Assembly (NCBI RefSeq): GCF_900640115.1
Contig: NZ_CAAAIW010000004.1
Coordinates: 62,001 to 126,000 of the forward strand
Direction of reading: 5' to 3'
DNA length: 64,000 nucleotides
Source of the DNA: Legionella yabuuchiae
Lineage (GTDB): Bacteria; Pseudomonadota; Gammaproteobacteria; Legionellales; Legionellaceae
Below the pieces are notes generated by a model. That model had not been told where the DNA came from. It worked only from the letters and a program-made list of their open reading frames with translations, and made no database searches. Numbering within the stretch: the stretch's first letter is position 1; every line of letters starts with the position of its first letter. The position numbers and the translations under genes are program-made. Positions 19,040 to 28,942 of the stretch are shown piece by piece.

Positions 19040-19707
19040 CCATTAAAGCTGTTATTTTTGATTTAGATGGTGTGATCACGGACACTGCTCACTATCACTT
19101 TAAAGCATGGAAAAAGCTTGCAGATGGGTTAAATATCGAATTTAATGAGCGTGATAATGAGCAATTAAAAGGCCTTGATCGCTTAACCTCCTTAGAACAT
19201 ATTCTATCAAAAGGAAAGTTAGAGCGAACTCAACAGGAAAAAAATGAGTTAGCTGCCGAAAAAAATGCTTACTATCTTGCCTTAGTTGACGCGATGTCTC
19301 CTCAAGATATTTTGCCAGGCGCTGAGCGGGTTTTAAAGGAACTTGGTGAGGCGGGTATTCTAATTGGCTTAGCCTCAGCCAGCAAAAATGCGAAATTCGT
19401 TTTAGAAAAACTCTGTTTAACTCATTATTTTGATTATATTGCTGATGCAAACGAGATTAAACACAGTAAGCCTCATCCTGAAGTGTTCCTGAAGGTCGTT
19501 GAAGCGTTTAAGATTTCTCATGTGCAATGTATAGGTGTCGAAGACGCAGCGGCTGGAATACAAGCAATCAACTCAGCTGGGATGGGTTCCGTTGGTATTG
19601 GTAATGAACAAATACTCTTTGAAGCGGATGTTGTATTAAATTCCTTAACTGAGTTCAATTGGCAAAAAATTCTTAAATTTTTTTCAGAACAGGTCAGTCT
19701 GTATTGA
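19036..19707 (+). CDS. pgmB: Beta-phosphoglucomutase
   Basis: Converts beta-glucose 1-phosphate to glucose 6-phosphate, so it completes the phosphorolytic pathway started by the GH65 enzyme. The 223-residue HAD-superfamily protein has the nucleophile motif VIFDLDGVITDTAHYHFKAW with both aspartates and the substrate-binding histidine of beta-PGM, LKGLDRLTSLE in the cap, GLASASKNA (motif II), HSKPHPEVFL (lysine, motif III) and GVEDAAAGIQA (motif IV). These cap features match beta-PGM rather than a general phosphatase. Translation is coupled to the upstream gene. Confidence 0.93.
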   Translation: MTIKAVIFDLDGVITDTAHYHFKAWKKLADGLNIEFNERDNEQLKGLDRLTSLEHILSKGKLERTQQEKNELAAEKNAYYLALVDAMSPQDILPGAERVLKELGEAGILIGLASASKNAKFVLEKLCLTHYFDYIADANEIKHSKPHPEVFLKVVEAFKISHVQCIGVEDAAAGIQAINSAGMGSVGIGNEQILFEADVVLNSLTEFNWQKILKFFSEQVSLY

Positions 19708-19708
19708 T

Positions 19709-19736
19709 TTGATATTGCATAAAAAGAAAATATAAT
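19709..19736 (+). promoter_or_regulatory. Sigma70-type promoter for the cytochrome c5-like gene
   Basis: TTGATA (19709-19714) and a perfect TATAAT (19731-19736) are separated by 16 bases, 74 bases before the start of the cytochrome gene. The -35 box matches five of six consensus positions. It begins just after the pgmB stop, so the following gene need not depend on the upstream operon. Confidence 0.6.
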
Positions 19737-19809
19737 GGGCAGAGCGGATATGTATTTGAGATCCTCATGATTCCTTTCATATGCAGTCTGTTCACTAAGG
19801 GAGCTGTAC

Positions 19810-20226
19810 ATGTTTTTTCATTTTACCAAGAAACGATTCGCGCGCACGATTGTGAGTCTAAGTCTTTTTTTATTCAGCGCGATTTCCTGGGCAGTAAGCC
19901 ACCATCCTCAGGATTTTCTAAAACAAATTGAGGGCACTCAAGATGAAGGCCAACAAATTGTTCAGCATTTTTGTGCAAATTGTCATGCAGAAAAGCCGTT
20001 GCTACCTTTAGGGGCACCACGTATTGGATATGAAAAAGACTGGGAACCTCGAGTTAAGGCGGGGATAGATGCTTTGTTTAAACACACTGAGGAGGGATTC
20101 AATGCAATGCCTGCTCGAGGTGGTTGTTTTGAATGCAGTGATGAGCAGCTCATATTGGCGGTTATTGAGCTCCTACCTGAATCTGAAAAAAAAGCGTTTA
20201 AAAACAATAAAAAAGATCACAAATAG
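19810..20226 (+). CDS. Cytochrome c5-family periplasmic cytochrome c
   Basis: A 138-residue protein with an N-terminal signal peptide (hydrophobic core VSLSLFLFSAISWA, cleavage near residue 28) and one haem-binding CANCH motif near residue 58. The distal methionine is in FNAMPARGGC, and the two further cysteines in GGCFECSDEQL are the pair seen in the cytochrome c5 family (CycB-like). It should carry electrons in the periplasm. The tail is lysine-rich. It has its own promoter signal at 19709-19736. Confidence 0.85.
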   Translation: MFFHFTKKRFARTIVSLSLFLFSAISWAVSHHPQDFLKQIEGTQDEGQQIVQHFCANCHAEKPLLPLGAPRIGYEKDWEPRVKAGIDALFKHTEEGFNAMPARGGCFECSDEQLILAVIELLPESEKKAFKNNKKDHK

Positions 20227-20311
20227 AACAGTCAGGACCAAAAATAACTAAAAAGAACTAAATTTATTCCAGTTCCTCCCGATAAACTTGTTAAACAGGG
20301 AGGAAAAACGC

Positions 20312-20860
20312 ATGAAAAGCAAACTTTTACTTGTACCAGCATGTTTGGCCGTGGCAGCTTGTGCGCCAATGCATGCGATAGAAGATGATGCGGGATATAC
20401 TCATTATACAGCGCATCATACTTCAGACTCCAAGGGAAGTTATCACTTTCCTGAAAAACGTCCCGCCACAGGACGAAAAGTGTTTATTTTTGACCCTAGA
20501 GCCACCGCCTGGGCGGCTTACGATGCACAAGGAAATCGTGTAAAAACAGGTCGAGCGTCAGGTGGTAAAGGCTTTTGCGAAGACGTAGGACGCCCGTGCC
20601 GTACAACGGTTGGAACCTATCGAATTTATTCGAAAAAAGGGGAAGATTGTACCTCAAGCATCTATCCCATTGAAACGAATGGTGGTGCTAAGATGCCTTA
20701 CTGCATGCACTTTAATGGAGGATACTCCATTCACGGGGCCTACGAAGTACCTAATTATAACGCCAGCCATGGTTGCGTTAGGGTCCTACCCAGTGCTGCA
20801 CAATGGTTAAACCAAGAGTTTCTCGACGTGGGATCAACGGTAATTGTTCGTCCTTACTAA
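20312..20860 (+). CDS. L,D-transpeptidase lipoprotein (YkuD domain)
   Basis: The YkuD domain forms 3-3 peptidoglycan cross-links or attaches proteins to peptidoglycan. The 182-residue protein has a signal peptide with a lipobox-like AVAAC at about residues 16-20, suggesting lipidation, then a short linker and the catalytic domain from about residue 50. The active-site signature is present: a histidine in YSIHGAYEVP and SHGCVRVLP with the nucleophilic cysteine. The start at ATG 20312 is supported by GGGAGGA 8 bases upstream. Extra cysteines (GFCEDVGRPC, DCTS, PYCMH) could form disulfides, which is unusual for the family. Confidence 0.85.
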   Translation: MKSKLLLVPACLAVAACAPMHAIEDDAGYTHYTAHHTSDSKGSYHFPEKRPATGRKVFIFDPRATAWAAYDAQGNRVKTGRASGGKGFCEDVGRPCRTTVGTYRIYSKKGEDCTSSIYPIETNGGAKMPYCMHFNGGYSIHGAYEVPNYNASHGCVRVLPSAAQWLNQEFLDVGSTVIVRPY

Positions 20861-20884
20861 CATCACTTAACCTAAAGACTACTT

Positions 20885-20905
20885 TGGCCCGATTAGTTCG
20901 GGCCA
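20885..20905. terminator. Hairpin between converging genes
   Basis: TGGCCCGA and TCGGGCCA form a perfect 8-bp GC-rich stem with a 5-base loop, 24 bases after the L,D-transpeptidase stop and 13 bases from the gatB stop on the other strand. Only a short ATCTT follows on the + side and a mixed AAAGTAGT on the other, so it is a weak or bidirectional terminator candidate. Confidence 0.5.
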
Positions 20906-20918
20906 TCTTCATCAAACG

Positions 20919-22355
20919 CTACTTCAACAGTTGTTTTCTAACTACCTGACCTATCATTTCAGGATTCGCTTTCCCCTTAGTGGCTTTCATGACTTGGCCA
21001 ACAAAGAACGCAAGAAGTTTTTCCTTACCATTTTTGTACTCTTCAGCTTGCTGGGGGTGTTTAGCAATGATGTCTGCGATAATTTTATCTAGTTCGCTTA
21101 GGTCGAAACTAGAATTAAAGCCTTCTGTCACAATGATCTCATCCACAGAACCTTCCTTGGCGAGTAATTTAGAAAACACCGTTTTGGCCTGATTGCTAGA
21201 CAGCACATTGTCTGCTATTTGGTCCAGTAGGAGGGCAAACTGTTTGGCTTCTATGGGTGGGTTATCAAAAGTCTCCCCTCGCTCATTCAAAACAGCAGCG
21301 TAAGGACCTTTTAGCCAATTAGCAATCAATTTGCTAGAAGCTTTAGTATGTTCTTGGGTACGATAAAAATAATGAACATTAGTTGGAGAACTTAGTAAAA
21401 ATTCAATATCGTCTTCTTTTAAATCCCTTTCTTGATGTAGTTCTTTTTTAATGTCTTCTGGTAAGCGTGGCATGGCATCTTTGATGTCATTTAGAAACGC
21501 TTCAGTAATTTCAATCGGTAACAAATCGGGATCAGGGAAGTAACGATAGTCTTGTTCACTTTCTTTTCCGCGCATAGAATGAGTGGTGTTTGAAGCTGGA
21601 GAAAACAAACGGGTTTCTTGTATGACTTCTTGGCCTGATTCTAAAAGATCTTGATGGCGCAATGCTTCATATTCGATGGCTTTTTCTATGTAACGAAACG
21701 AATTTAAATTCTTAAGTTCGGTACGAGTACCAAGGGTTGACGTTCCAGAAGGCCGAAGAGATAGGTTGACATCACAACGGAAAGAGCCCTCTTGCATGTT
21801 ACCATCGCTGATATCTAGAAAACGCACCAGTTGATGCAATACTTTTAAGTAGGTGATCGCTTCTTCAGCGGAATAAAGACAAGGGGCTGAGACAATTTCT
21901 AACAAAGGTGTTCCTGCACGGTTTAAATCAATTCCCGTTAATTGCGGATGAGCATCATGCACTGATTTACCGGCATCTTCTTCCAGATGGGCTCGATCAA
22001 TGATGACTGTTTTGGTTGTTCCATCTTGGAGTGAAATAGTTAAGTGACCTTGTCCAATTATCGGACGTTGAAATTGGCTGATCTGATAGCCTTTTGGTAG
22101 ATCTGGATAAAAATAATTTTTTCGCTCAAAGTAAGACTGATTATTAATGTTCGCGTCAATGGCTAGACCGAATCGAAGCGCTTTTTTTACCGCCTCCTCA
22201 TTTAATACAGGTAAAACCCCCGGAAGACCTGCATCAATAAAACTAGTTTGTGAATTTGGTTCACCGCCATAGGTTGTGGAGGAAGCGGAAAATAGTTTTG
22301 ATTTTGTGTTGAGTTGGACATGAACTTCAAGTCCAATAACCGTTTCCCAAGTCAT
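20919..22355 (-). CDS. gatB: Asp/Glu-tRNA amidotransferase subunit B
   Basis: GatB binds misacylated Glu-tRNA(Gln)/Asp-tRNA(Asn) and activates it for amidation in the GatCAB complex. The protein of 478 residues starts [15 protein letters not shown], has [17 protein letters not shown] near residue 70, [23 protein letters not shown] and the YRYFPDPDL motif, with a C-terminal YqeY-like tail domain. The start at 22355 has AGGAG 6 bases upstream and overlaps the gatA stop by 4 bases; an upstream in-frame start would lie inside gatA. The presence of GatCAB suggests indirect tRNA amidation, as is usual in Legionella. Confidence 0.95.
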   Translation of the reverse strand: MTWETVIGLEVHVQLNTKSKLFSASSTTYGGEPNSQTSFIDAGLPGVLPVLNEEAVKKALRFGLAIDANINNQSYFERKNYFYPDLPKGYQISQFQRPIIGQGHLTISLQDGTTKTVIIDRAHLEEDAGKSVHDAHPQLTGIDLNRAGTPLLEIVSAPCLYSAEEAITYLKVLHQLVRFLDISDGNMQEGSFRCDVNLSLRPSGTSTLGTRTELKNLNSFRYIEKAIEYEALRHQDLLESGQEVIQETRLFSPASNTTHSMRGKESEQDYRYFPDPDLLPIEITEAFLNDIKDAMPRLPEDIKKELHQERDLKEDDIEFLLSSPTNVHYFYRTQEHTKASSKLIANWLKGPYAAVLNERGETFDNPPIEAKQFALLLDQIADNVLSSNQAKTVFSKLLAKEGSVDEIIVTEGFNSSFDLSELDKIIADIIAKHPQQAEEYKNGKEKLLAFFVGQVMKATKGKANPEMIGQVVRKQLLK

Positions 22356-23806
22356 TTGTACTCCTGTGGCCTGGCCTGATGCCAATCCGTTTGTTGCTGA
22401 AAAAAATGCCCTAAGGCAAGCAATGTTTCTTCACTAAAGTGTGGTCCCATGAGCTGCATGCCGATAGGTAGTCCCTGTTGAGTTAGTCCCGCGGGTATCG
22501 ATAGGGCGGGCAAGCCTGCTAAATTCGAGGCAACGGTAAATACATCGGCTAAATAGCGCTCTGTGGGATCAAGGACTTTCTCGCCAAGCTTAAACGCAGC
22601 GGTTGGTGTTGTGGGGCCAAGAATTACATCAACTTCCTTAAATTGTTCAAGCAATTCATCGGAGATTAAGCGACGTACCTTTTGAGCTTGAACGTAATAA
22701 TCATCAAAATATCCCGAGGATAAGACGTAGGTTCCTGTTAATATCCGCCGTTTGACTTCAATTCCAAATCCTTCATCTCTGGTACGGGTAATGAGATCCA
22801 TTAAATTTTCTGGATCAGCAGCTCTATAGCCATAACGAACGCCATCATACCGTGACAAATTTGAAGATGCTTCAGCACAGGCGATTACATAATAACAAGG
22901 CACCCAATATGGCTGTAAAGAGAGATCAAGCTCTATAATTTCTGCGCCTTGTTGTTCAAACACAGTTATGGCAGTTTTGATGGCCTTTTGAACGTCTTCT
23001 GCAACATTAGCTTGGAAGAAGCAATTAGGTAGCCCAATGCGAAGGGAGGATATAGGCTGATTAAACTTGCTGGTAAAGTTTGGCAGAGGTTTATTCACTG
23101 AAGTAGAGTCTTGATGATCAAACCCGGCCATCACTTGTAAAATCAACGCCAAGTCCTCAGCACTTCGAGCCATAGGACCGGCTTGATCAAGGCTTGAGGC
23201 AAAGGCGATCATGCCATATCTAGACACTAAGCCGTAGGTGGGCTTTAACCCAGAAATACCACAAAAGGCCGCTGGTTGGCGAATTGAGCCCCCTGTGTCT
23301 GAACCTGTTGCAAAAGGAGCCAATGAAGCAGCCACCGCTGCTGCCGATCCACCAGATGATCCACCGGGAGAGTAATCAGTATCCCAAGGATTTTTCACAG
23401 AACCGAAGTAACTGTGTTCATTCGCTGAACCCATCGCAAATTCATCCATGTTTGTTTTGCCAATTATGATGGCATGCTCTTTGGCTAAATTCGTAACTAT
23501 TGTGGCTTCATATGGGGATTGAAACTCCGCTAACATTTTTGAACCACAAGTGGTATTCATGGTTTTCGTGCAAAAAATATCTTTATGCGCTAAAGGAATG
23601 CCAGTTAATGTGGTTCCCTTGCCTTGTACCAATAGGTTATCCGCTGCTTTTGCAGAGGTGATGGCGTGTTCTTCATCGGTAGAAATAAAGGCATTTAAGT
23701 TTTGGTACTGACTAATCCGATTCAGATAGTGTTGGGTTAACTCAAGACTTGAAATAGAGCGGTTTTGCAAAGCCAGGCTAAGTTCCCGTATTGAATATTC
23801 ATGCAT
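22352..23806 (-). CDS. gatA: Asp/Glu-tRNA amidotransferase subunit A
   Basis: GatA is the amidase subunit that releases ammonia from glutamine. The 484-residue amidase-signature protein shows the catalytic lysine in [11 protein letters not shown] near residue 75 and the Ser-cis-Ser-Lys triad region in [19 protein letters not shown] and [16 protein letters not shown]. It ends inside the gatB start and begins 3 bases after the gatC stop, so gatCAB is one transcription unit reading leftwards. Confidence 0.96.
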   Translation of the reverse strand: MHEYSIRELSLALQNRSISSLELTQHYLNRISQYQNLNAFISTDEEHAITSAKAADNLLVQGKGTTLTGIPLAHKDIFCTKTMNTTCGSKMLAEFQSPYEATIVTNLAKEHAIIIGKTNMDEFAMGSANEHSYFGSVKNPWDTDYSPGGSSGGSAAAVAASLAPFATGSDTGGSIRQPAAFCGISGLKPTYGLVSRYGMIAFASSLDQAGPMARSAEDLALILQVMAGFDHQDSTSVNKPLPNFTSKFNQPISSLRIGLPNCFFQANVAEDVQKAIKTAITVFEQQGAEIIELDLSLQPYWVPCYYVIACAEASSNLSRYDGVRYGYRAADPENLMDLITRTRDEGFGIEVKRRILTGTYVLSSGYFDDYYVQAQKVRRLISDELLEQFKEVDVILGPTTPTAAFKLGEKVLDPTERYLADVFTVASNLAGLPALSIPAGLTQQGLPIGMQLMGPHFSEETLLALGHFFQQQTDWHQARPQEYK

Positions 23807-23809
23807 GCC

Positions 23810-24106
23810 TTATTTTCCTACTTCAATCACTTTGGGAACTAGATAATGACCATGTTCAAATAACGGTGCAATTTCAGCCAAGGATTCTACGTGACTCTGT
23901 GGGTTAGTACTATCTTCACGAAGTCGTTGTTGTATATCAAGGGGATGAAGTAATGGTTTAATGCTTTGAGTATCTACCTTTCTTAGCTGCTCAATAAACT
24001 CCATTATTGCAGAAACGTCATGCGTTAGTTTCACGCCGGTTTCGGCATCAAGCTTAATATACGCGAGGGAGGCAATCTTTTGCAGTTCTTTTTCGGATGT
24101 CGCCAT
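23810..24106 (-). CDS. gatC: Asp/Glu-tRNA amidotransferase subunit C
   Basis: GatC is the small subunit that wraps around GatA and stabilises the complex. The 98-residue protein has the family pattern ELQKIASLAYIKLDAE at the start, a central FIEQLRKVDT, VKPLLHP-like IKPLLHPLD and RLREDST. The start at 24106 is preferred to 24115 because an AGG lies about 8 bases upstream of it. It is the first gene of the gatCAB unit. Confidence 0.92.
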   Translation of the reverse strand: MATSEKELQKIASLAYIKLDAETGVKLTHDVSAIMEFIEQLRKVDTQSIKPLLHPLDIQQRLREDSTNPQSHVESLAEIAPLFEHGHYLVPKVIEVGK

Positions 24107-24335
24107 AATGATCATACCTAAGTTCAGTTTGAAGTTATTTCACTGCATTAACTTCAATAAATCAAGGATTTTATATAATCCCCTATACGCTATGGTTAAA
24201 GCATCGCACTAATAGGGGACTAAGCTAAAAGCTTGAATAAATCAGCGGTCTTTCCAACCGACAACAAATTGTCAAAAGCCTAGTAAAAACTCTCTGTACT
24301 GACCTATAGTTAACAGTAGTAACTAGGAAATTCAT

Positions 24336-25928
24336 ATGCGGATTCGTACCATCACCAGACAAAAGCATAGACAGTGGCGAATGTTATTAATTTATAACAT
24401 TTATCGCCTGTTAAGCGTTGTGGTACTGTTTAGCGCATATTGGTTTGTTGCGTTTACGAAAGTTAATGAATTGCAATATTTTGGAATGCTTGCGGGCTTT
24501 TTTCTGTATGGCATGGTCTTAATTTATCTTTGTCTGAAACAGTCCATACGCTTTGAACAGCAAGTGCTGTTCTCGGGTTTAATCGACATTGTAATGGTGG
24601 TGTTACTCATCAATAAAATTGGTTTTATTGATTCGGGCTTGGGGATACTTTTGTATGTATATGTGGCGATGCTTAGTATTCTTACGCCAGGAAGAGTGGC
24701 GATTTTTTTCGCGGCTATAGCGAGCTTTATGCTGCTATCCATCAGTATTGTCCGATATTTGTACACGCCTTATGAAGGTATTGATATTATTTTTGCGTCA
24801 GGTGTGTATGGCGCTGGTTTTTTTGCCACCGCGTTAACGGCTTGGTATCTTGCTCATTGGGTAAGAACAAGTGAACTTTTGGCACAACAACGAGGCAAGG
24901 AGCTAGCAAATATACACAAACTCAATGAGTACATTGTAGAACGGCTGCAATATGGCGTAATTTATGTGAATGGTAATAAGCAAATCCAAGTCATAAATTC
25001 GGCCGCGTGTAATTTTTTAAACATCGGGCCATGTAAAGATAAGAGTCTTAAACAACTGTCACCTCTGTTGTATGAGAAATATCTTAAGTTTTTAAAAACC
25101 CTAGATAATAAAACCATGGAACGCTCTGCTTATACTACCATTGAAGAATTAAATTTACAGGTTCGCTTTTATTCTTCATCACCATCGACAGAACATCCCC
25201 CTGTTTTAATTATTCTTAATGATATGGCCGAAATTACCCAACAAGCACAGCAGCTTAAGTTGGCTTCGTTGGGTTTTTTCTCAGCCAGCATTGCCCATGA
25301 ATTACGTAATCCACTCGGGGCAATTTCCCATGCTTGTCAGTTGTTAGGAGAAGAAGGTGAGGGGAGCGATGAAGATCAAAGATTAAAAGAGTTAATTTTA
25401 AATAACTGCGAACGCATGAATAAAATAGTTAAAAATGTGTTGCAAATGTCTAGAAGCCAGAAGTCTGAACCAGAAGAAATTGATTTAAATACGTTCTTGG
25501 AGCGATTTCGTAAGGATTTTTGCTCGGTAAATCAGTGTAAGATTACGTTGAAACTGTCAGGCATAGAGTCAAATACTATAAACTTTGATAAGTTTCAGCT
25601 AGAACAAATTTTGGTTATATTATGCGATAACGCCATGGAACATGGCAAGGATAAAAAACATGGGGAAGCGCTCATTACAATGCAAGTAATTCATGAAGAA
25701 GAAAAAATTACACTTGAACTATGTGATACGGGTCCCGGCATAAAACCTAAAAATCGCAAACATGTATTTGACCCTTTTTTTAGCACATTAAGTACTGGAA
25801 ATGGTATGGGGTTATTCATTGCTAAGGATTTATGTTTCATCAATCAAGCTCGCCTTGAATTACTCGATGCGGATACTGGCTGTTGCTTTGCAATCTCATT
25901 CAATCAAACTAACGAGGTGGCCATATGA
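24336..25928 (+). CDS. pilS: PilS-like sensor histidine kinase
   Basis: Membrane kinase of the two-component system that controls type IV pilin transcription in Pseudomonas. The 530-residue protein has about six hydrophobic segments in residues 15-165, a PAS-like region (about 195-290, with LQYGVIYVNGNKQIQVINSAA), the phosphoacceptor histidine in SASIAHELRNPLGAISHA, then DNAMEHGKDK (N box), DTGPGI (G1) and GNGMGLFIAKDL (G2). The C-terminal ATPase domain is complete. It overlaps pilR by 4 bases. The gene is PilS by topology and partner; the pilin target is not in this window. Confidence 0.88.
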   Translation: MRIRTITRQKHRQWRMLLIYNIYRLLSVVVLFSAYWFVAFTKVNELQYFGMLAGFFLYGMVLIYLCLKQSIRFEQQVLFSGLIDIVMVVLLINKIGFIDSGLGILLYVYVAMLSILTPGRVAIFFAAIASFMLLSISIVRYLYTPYEGIDIIFASGVYGAGFFATALTAWYLAHWVRTSELLAQQRGKELANIHKLNEYIVERLQYGVIYVNGNKQIQVINSAACNFLNIGPCKDKSLKQLSPLLYEKYLKFLKTLDNKTMERSAYTTIEELNLQVRFYSSSPSTEHPPVLIILNDMAEITQQAQQLKLASLGFFSASIAHELRNPLGAISHACQLLGEEGEGSDEDQRLKELILNNCERMNKIVKNVLQMSRSQKSEPEEIDLNTFLERFRKDFCSVNQCKITLKLSGIESNTINFDKFQLEQILVILCDNAMEHGKDKKHGEALITMQVIHEEEKITLELCDTGPGIKPKNRKHVFDPFFSTLSTGNGMGLFIAKDLCFINQARLELLDADTGCCFAISFNQTNEVAI

Positions 25929-27250
25929 GTCATGAAAAAGTCCTTGTTATTGACGATGAACCGGATATTAGAGAACTTCTTGCTTTAACGCTAAATCGCA
26001 TGGAGCTTAAGTGTGATGTTGCTGAGAATTTTGCCGAAGGACTTGAATACATTAATAAACGTGAATATTTTTTAGTTTTGACTGATATGAAACTACCAGA
26101 TGGTGATGGTTTTGGAATTGTTCGCTATATTCAACAAAACAAGCCGGAATTACCAGTTGCCGTCATTACCGCTTATGGCAACGTTGAAGGGGCTGTGAAT
26201 ACTTTGAAAGCTGGTGCATTTGATTATGTTTCTAAACCAGTCGATTTAACCATGCTTAAATCATTAGTAAAGACAGCGCTCAGAATGTATCAGCGGCCAG
26301 AACAAGAAGATGAATTGTTAATTGGCCAAAGTTCTGCCATGAAATCCTTAAGAGAGAATATATATAAATTGGCTCGAAGTCAGGCCCCTGTGTTTATTCA
26401 TGGTGAATCGGGTGTGGGAAAAGAATTAGTGGCTAGACTGATCCATGCTCATGGCCCAAGAAGTGATAAGCCTTTCATTGCTGTAAACTGTGGCGCGATC
26501 CCTAGTGAACTCATGGAATCTGAGTTTTTTGGCCATAAAAAAGGAAGCTTTACAGGTGCTTATGCAGATAAGCAAGGTTTATTTGAAGCCGCACGCGGCG
26601 GTACTTTATTTTTAGATGAAGTGGCTGAGCTGCCTTTAGCCATGCAGGTTAAGTTGTTGCGAGCCATTCAAGAAAAAGCGATTAAACCCATCGGTGGGTT
26701 GCAAGAAATCCCTGTGGATGTGCGAATTTTAAGTGCTAGCAATAAAAATTTGATCGAGGAGATCGCTGAAAGACGATTTCGACAAGAGCTTTATTACCGT
26801 ATTAATGTGATTGAACTTCGTGTTCCAACGCTACAGGAACGGATCTCTGATATTCCTTTATTAGCTGAAAACATATTAAAGCGTTTAGCCACAGAGAGCC
26901 AAGCTAAGCGAGTAATACTTTCAAAAGAAGCTTTAGAAGCGTTAGAAACTTATGACTTTCCAGGTAACGTGCGAGAGCTAGAGAATATTCTTGAGCGAGC
27001 AATGACGCTTTGCAATGGGACTATTATTGAAGTGCAAGATTTGCGTTTAGCCAAACCAGAAGTCATCAAACCAGAGGTAGTGACGACTGAAGCAAAACTA
27101 GGCTTAGATCAAACGCTTATAGAACAAGAAAAAGAGTTGATTTTGCAAGCCCTTGAAAAAACCAAATGGAATCGAACGGCGGCCGCAAGATTACTTGGGG
27201 TTAGTTTTAGAACGTTGCGCTATCGCCTCAAAAAATTAGGTCTTGATTAG
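25925..27250 (+). CDS. pilR: PilR-like sigma54-dependent response regulator
   Basis: A 441-residue NtrC-family activator: receiver domain with VIDDEPD and the phosphorylated aspartate in LTDMKLPDGDGFG, lysine in YVSKPVDL, AAA+ domain with Walker A GESGVGKELVARLIH, the sigma54-contact loop as GSFTGAYADK, Walker B GGTLFLDEVAEL, FRQELYYRINVIELRVP, and a Fis-type helix-turn-helix at the end (NRTAAARLLGVSFRTLRYRL). GSFTGA in place of the usual GAFTGA is a common variant and active in several PilR proteins. It ends 4 bases before the stop of the converging protease gene. Confidence 0.9.
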   Translation: MSHEKVLVIDDEPDIRELLALTLNRMELKCDVAENFAEGLEYINKREYFLVLTDMKLPDGDGFGIVRYIQQNKPELPVAVITAYGNVEGAVNTLKAGAFDYVSKPVDLTMLKSLVKTALRMYQRPEQEDELLIGQSSAMKSLRENIYKLARSQAPVFIHGESGVGKELVARLIHAHGPRSDKPFIAVNCGAIPSELMESEFFGHKKGSFTGAYADKQGLFEAARGGTLFLDEVAELPLAMQVKLLRAIQEKAIKPIGGLQEIPVDVRILSASNKNLIEEIAERRFRQELYYRINVIELRVPTLQERISDIPLLAENILKRLATESQAKRVILSKEALEALETYDFPGNVRELENILERAMTLCNGTIIEVQDLRLAKPEVIKPEVVTTEAKLGLDQTLIEQEKELILQALEKTKWNRTAAARLLGVSFRTLRYRLKKLGLD

Positions 27251-27254
27251 AGGG

Positions 27255-28700
27255 TTACGATCCAGCTAAAAACTTAATTTCTTCCATTTTGGCTGATATT
27301 CTAGCCTTAAGAAATCGATCTTGTTTCACCAACTTTTTTGCTGTTTTTAGTTGTTGCATAGCGCTTCGCTTTCGTCCTTGTAATAATTCGCACTGTGCTA
27401 GGGTAAAATAGGCATAATCTTTTTGGCCTGAAGCTGCTTGTGCTTGAGACAGCATATGGCATATCGTTAAATCTTGCTTATACTCACGACTTCCTGTTAG
27501 CAAAAGGCCGGCGGCTTTGGAGGCATTTCCTGAGTCTATGAGCCCTTGCGCATAGAGCACTAACGCCGCGTAATTATCAGGATAATTATCATACAGTTCA
27601 TTTAAGCGCTTAAGCGCCTGATCAAATTCCCGCTGTCCAATTTCGGCTTGGGCTATCGCCGCTTGAAGATATAGATTATCTAACGATAGGGTGAGTTTGA
27701 TCAGGGTTTCTTTTGCTAAGTTAAATTGATTATTTTTTATTAAGGTAAGGGCAAGCCCGTATTGACACGCTTCCTTTTTTGCGGCTGTTTCGCACTGAGT
27801 ATTATAAAAATCGAGCAAAGGTTTCGCATCATCGTTGGCTAAATTTCGAATTAATTCTTTAAATAAATAATAATCAATAGGATTTGTGTATGTTTTACGA
27901 GCAATTTGAGCGCTGCGGTTTTCTGCTTCTGCAATACGGTCTTGATCTAAGGGGTGGGTACGTAAAATCGCGGGAATATGATCGGTGTAATAATATCTTG
28001 TATTTTGCTGCATTTTTTTAAAAAAACCCGCCATTCCCGCAGGGTCGAACCCGGCTTTAATGAGCATTCCAATTCCAATACGATCGGCTTCTTTTTCATT
28101 AGCCCGGGTGTAATTAATACTGTCTTGGGCGACCCCAGATAATGAGGCCATCAACGCACCGCTTCCGAGTGTTGGGTTCAGAATACCAAGCGCTGCGGAA
28201 GCGAGGATCGATGCAAGCAATGGAATACGCATTTGTTTTTCGTGTTGAATCATTCGATAAAGGTGATGTAACCGAACGTGGGCCATTTCATGAGCCATTA
28301 CTGCGGCCAACTCATGGACATTGTCGCTGGCTAAAATAAGCTGAGTGTTTATCCCAATATGTCCTCCAGGGCCGGCAAAGGCATTTACTTCTTTAGATTT
28401 GACGATGAAAAAATCCGGTATAGACTGGCGGGAATGTTTAGCGAGTAGTCGGCCTAAGTGATTGATATATTGGGTGGCTAAAGGATTTCGAATAACACTG
28501 TTTGATTGATTGATCTGTTGTACAAATTCTTTTTCGAGCTCGTCCAACTCCCGTGTGGTGTACGGAGAGTAGGCTAAAGCAGTTGGTATAAATAGACTTA
28601 AGCTCAGTAGAATTGGTAGGCCAAATTGCAATGACTTGCGAATAGGAATGCCTATTGTTCTAGCAATGCTAAAAATCCTAAACCAAAAAGGCCGTTTCAT
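27255..28700 (-). CDS. bepA: M48-family metalloprotease with TPR repeats, BepA-like
   Basis: BepA (YfgC) is a periplasmic zinc protease and chaperone that helps LptD and other outer-membrane proteins mature. The 481-residue protein has a signal sequence-like hydrophobic stretch ending ALA near residue 43, the zinc site HEMAH at about residues 137-141 with the third ligand glutamate in NEKEADRIG near 205, and a C-terminal TPR region from about 300 (repeated patterns such as AAIAQAEIGQREFDQALKRL). The order of domains and length match BepA. No neighbour on the same strand; expression is probably independent. Confidence 0.85.
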   Translation of the reverse strand: MKRPFWFRIFSIARTIGIPIRKSLQFGLPILLSLSLFIPTALAYSPYTTRELDELEKEFVQQINQSNSVIRNPLATQYINHLGRLLAKHSRQSIPDFFIVKSKEVNAFAGPGGHIGINTQLILASDNVHELAAVMAHEMAHVRLHHLYRMIQHEKQMRIPLLASILASAALGILNPTLGSGALMASLSGVAQDSINYTRANEKEADRIGIGMLIKAGFDPAGMAGFFKKMQQNTRYYYTDHIPAILRTHPLDQDRIAEAENRSAQIARKTYTNPIDYYLFKELIRNLANDDAKPLLDFYNTQCETAAKKEACQYGLALTLIKNNQFNLAKETLIKLTLSLDNLYLQAAIAQAEIGQREFDQALKRLNELYDNYPDNYAALVLYAQGLIDSGNASKAAGLLLTGSREYKQDLTICHMLSQAQAASGQKDYAYFTLAQCELLQGRKRSAMQQLKTAKKLVKQDRFLKARISAKMEEIKFLAGS

Positions 28701-28942
28701 AGCGATACCAATTTTTATTTGACGTTTAATTTGAGTTCATAGCAATTGCTAATTGAGCCACTCAATCTATTATTCTTCAAGTTTGGCTGTGCTCACTCAG
28801 CTTATCAATTATTAGGAATTACTGTTAGATTAAGCATCATCTTAAATTCTTATATATCATACCATTTCTTTCGGGTTGTAAGTCTACTCAAAAATTGAAT
28901 AATTTGTTATCATGCGCATACTTTTGATGGATAATCCGACGT

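Noticed and set aside
28701-28942. Possible FMN riboswitch upstream of ribD
   Set aside because: The 242-base gap is AT-rich and I found neither the conserved AGGG...GATTC-type core nor the expected stems; reported as no recognisable feature.
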